Assembly: GCA_016201185.1 (NCBI GenBank)
Contig: JACQDG010000330.1
Location: 1-15,178, forward strand
From: Acidobacteriota bacterium
GTDB lineage: Bacteria > Acidobacteriota > Terriglobia > Bryobacterales > JACQDG01
Length of the DNA: 15,178 nt
Direction: 5' to 3'
Shown here: positions 13,931-15,178 of the stretch, in pieces
Layout of the letters: every line of letters begins with the position of its first letter
How positions within the stretch are numbered: position 1 is the stretch's first letter
Made by a program: the position numbers and the translations under genes
Notes under the pieces: generated by a model
What the model was told of the DNA's origin: nothing
What the model saw: the letters and a program-made list of their open reading frames with translations, nothing else
Database searches by the model: none

Positions 13931-15178
13931 CTAGATGGCTTGTTTCTTCCACCGGCCCCGGCGGAAGGCCAGCACCCCGACCACGGCGATGGTTGATTCG
14001 GCGATGGTAATCGCCAGAAAAACGCCGTTGACGCCCAGCCTGGCCCACATCGCCAGGCCGTAGGCCAGGGGGATTTCCCACAGCCAGTAGCAAAACAGGT
14101 TGATGGTCATCGGCGTAGTGGTATCGCCGGCGCCGTTGAAAGCCTGCACCATCACCATCCCGTAGGCGTAAAAGACGTAGCCGTAGCTGATGAACCGCAG
14201 ACAGGCGACGCCGATGGGCACGACCGCCGGATCGGTCGTGAAGAGGCGAATCAGGGGCCCGGCAAAGAGGATGAAGAGAACCGCCACCCCGCCCAAAAAC
14301 AGCATGTTGTAAAAGGCTGTCAGCCAGACTGAACGCTCGGCGCGGTCGGGCTTCTTGGCCCCCAGGTTCTGGCCCACCAGCGTGGCAGCGGCGTTGCTCA
14401 TCCCCCAGGCCGGCAGCAGCGCGAAGACCAGAATCCGCACCGCAATGGTGTATCCCGCGAGCGCCGAGCTGCCGAACAGGGCGATGATGCGCACCAGGCC
14501 GAGCCAGCTTGCCATCCCGATAAAGAACTGCACAATGCCGCTGAGCGATACGCGGATTAGCCGCAGCAGGACGGCGGGCGCCAGCCGAAGGTGCTGGCGG
14601 CGCACCACCACGCGGCTCCGCCCCCCGAGCAGCACCCAGAGCTGATAGACCACGCCGGTTCCCCTGCCGATCGTCGTTCCGATGGCAGCTCCGGTTAGTC
14701 CCCATTTCGGGAACGGCCCCCAGCCGAAGATGAGGCATGGCTCGAGAATTATGTTGATGATGTTGGCCAGCCACAGGGCCCGCATGGCGATCACGGCGTC
14801 GCCGGCGCCCCGGAAAATGGCGTTGTTGAGAAACAGCAGCAGGACCGTAGCCGTTCCTCCCAGCAGGACGGCGGTAAATCCCGATCCCACGCGAACAACG
14901 TCGGGCGAGGCGCCCATTAGCCGCAGCAACTGCGGAGCGAACACGGCGCACACCGCGCCTATCAGCAAGGAAAGAACGATCCCGATGAGGATGGACTGCA
15001 CGGCGGCCACCGAGGCTCCCTGCGGGTCCTTCTCACCGATGCGCCGCGCCACATAGGCGGTGGTGGCCATGCTCAGGCCCATGGCGACGGCGAAGATCAG
15101 GGTGAGCAGCGACTCGGTGAGCCCGACCGTGGCCACGGCGTCGGCGCCCAACCGCGCCACGAAGAACACGTCCACCAC
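13931..15178 (-). CDS. MATE family efflux transporter, 5' end outside window
   Basis: The visible 415 residues lack the start; the first complete codon in the window is GTG in mid-frame, and the family is usually 440-460 aa, so about 30-50 residues are missing. The MATE signs are VDVFFVARLGADAVATVGL at the left of the visible part, the inter-repeat NAIFRGAGDAVIAMRALWLANIINIILEP (N-half) and its counterpart QAFNGAGDTTTPMTINLFCYWLWEIPLAYGLA (C-half), plus a series of about ten hydrophobic helices. It exports organic cations or metabolites by Na+ or H+ exchange. NorM or DinF subgroup cannot be settled, nor the substrate. It is the most upstream gene of the minus-strand run visible here; the run's promoter must lie beyond the right edge or further upstream. 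Confidence 0.92.
   Translation of the reverse strand: MVDVFFVARLGADAVATVGLTESLLTLIFAVAMGLSMATTAYVARRIGEKDPQGASVAAVQSILIGIVLSLLIGAVCAVFAPQLLRLMGASPDVVRVGSGFTAVLLGGTATVLLLFLNNAIFRGAGDAVIAMRALWLANIINIILEPCLIFGWGPFPKWGLTGAAIGTTIGRGTGVVYQLWVLLGGRSRVVVRRQHLRLAPAVLLRLIRVSLSGIVQFFIGMASWLGLVRIIALFGSSALAGYTIAVRILVFALLPAWGMSNAAATLVGQNLGAKKPDRAERSVWLTAFYNMLFLGGVAVLFILFAGPLIRLFTTDPAVVPIGVACLRFISYGYVFYAYGMVMVQAFNGAGDTTTPMTINLFCYWLWEIPLAYGLAMWARLGVNGVFLAITIAESTIAVVGVLAFRRGRWKKQAI

Overview
The window is GC-rich, densely packed bacterial chromosome with ten genes and no gap longer than about 130 bp. The gene content points to an acidobacterium, most likely of the Bryobacterales/Solibacter type. The evidence is a secreted PSCyt1/DUF1549/LamG/DUF1553 protein followed by a DUF1501 protein (a pair common in Planctomycetes and Acidobacteria), a stand-alone DUF4159 protein, and a one-pass Ser/Thr kinase with a long extracytoplasmic TPR region, a hallmark of Acidobacteria. 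The lineage is inferred from gene families only; there is no rRNA here.

Left part (1-4939): a secreted amidohydrolase, cut by the window edge, is divergent from a two-gene unit across a 42-bp spacer. The unit encodes a Sec-exported 1062-aa PSCyt1/DUF1549/LamG/DUF1553 protein and a Tat-exported 485-aa DUF1501 protein (alkaline phosphatase-like fold). The two are 2 nt apart, and the second gene's ribosome binding site lies in the first gene's 3' end. The role of the pair is not established. Domain content suggests an extracytoplasmic redox or hydrolytic activity on a polymer or organic substrate.

Middle (4931-7112, minus strand): an ACS-type MFS anion/sugar-acid symporter converges on the DUF1501 gene, and the two stop codons sit inside a 9-bp overlap. 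Upstream of it lies a membrane-anchored DUF4159 protein.

Centre (7113-10119, plus strand): a 959-aa receptor-like Ser/Thr kinase is preceded by the best sigma70-type promoter in the window (TTGACT-N18-TAGAAT). The normally conserved Asn of its catalytic loop is His, although the other catalytic residues are intact.

Right part (10129-15178, minus strand): a tightly packed run of five genes, read from the right edge inward. It encodes a MATE transporter (5' end outside the window), a 2TM RCK potassium channel with a GYQ instead of GYG filter, a bifunctional NAD(P)HX repair enzyme (Nnr), TsaE (tRNA t6A synthesis), and a FabL/FabI-like enoyl-ACP reductase. Spacings are +1, -4, -8 and +12 nt, so this is probably one operon. 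It mixes housekeeping functions (metabolite repair, tRNA modification, fatty acid synthesis) with membrane transport.

I found no clear sign of a wholly new system: no CRISPR array, IS element, tRNA, rRNA, phage or toxin-antitoxin genes. The most interesting points are two active-site departures (kinase Asn to His, channel Gly to Gln), the uncharacterised PSCyt1/DUF1501 pair, and the FabL-like reductase attached to the tsaE-nnr operon.
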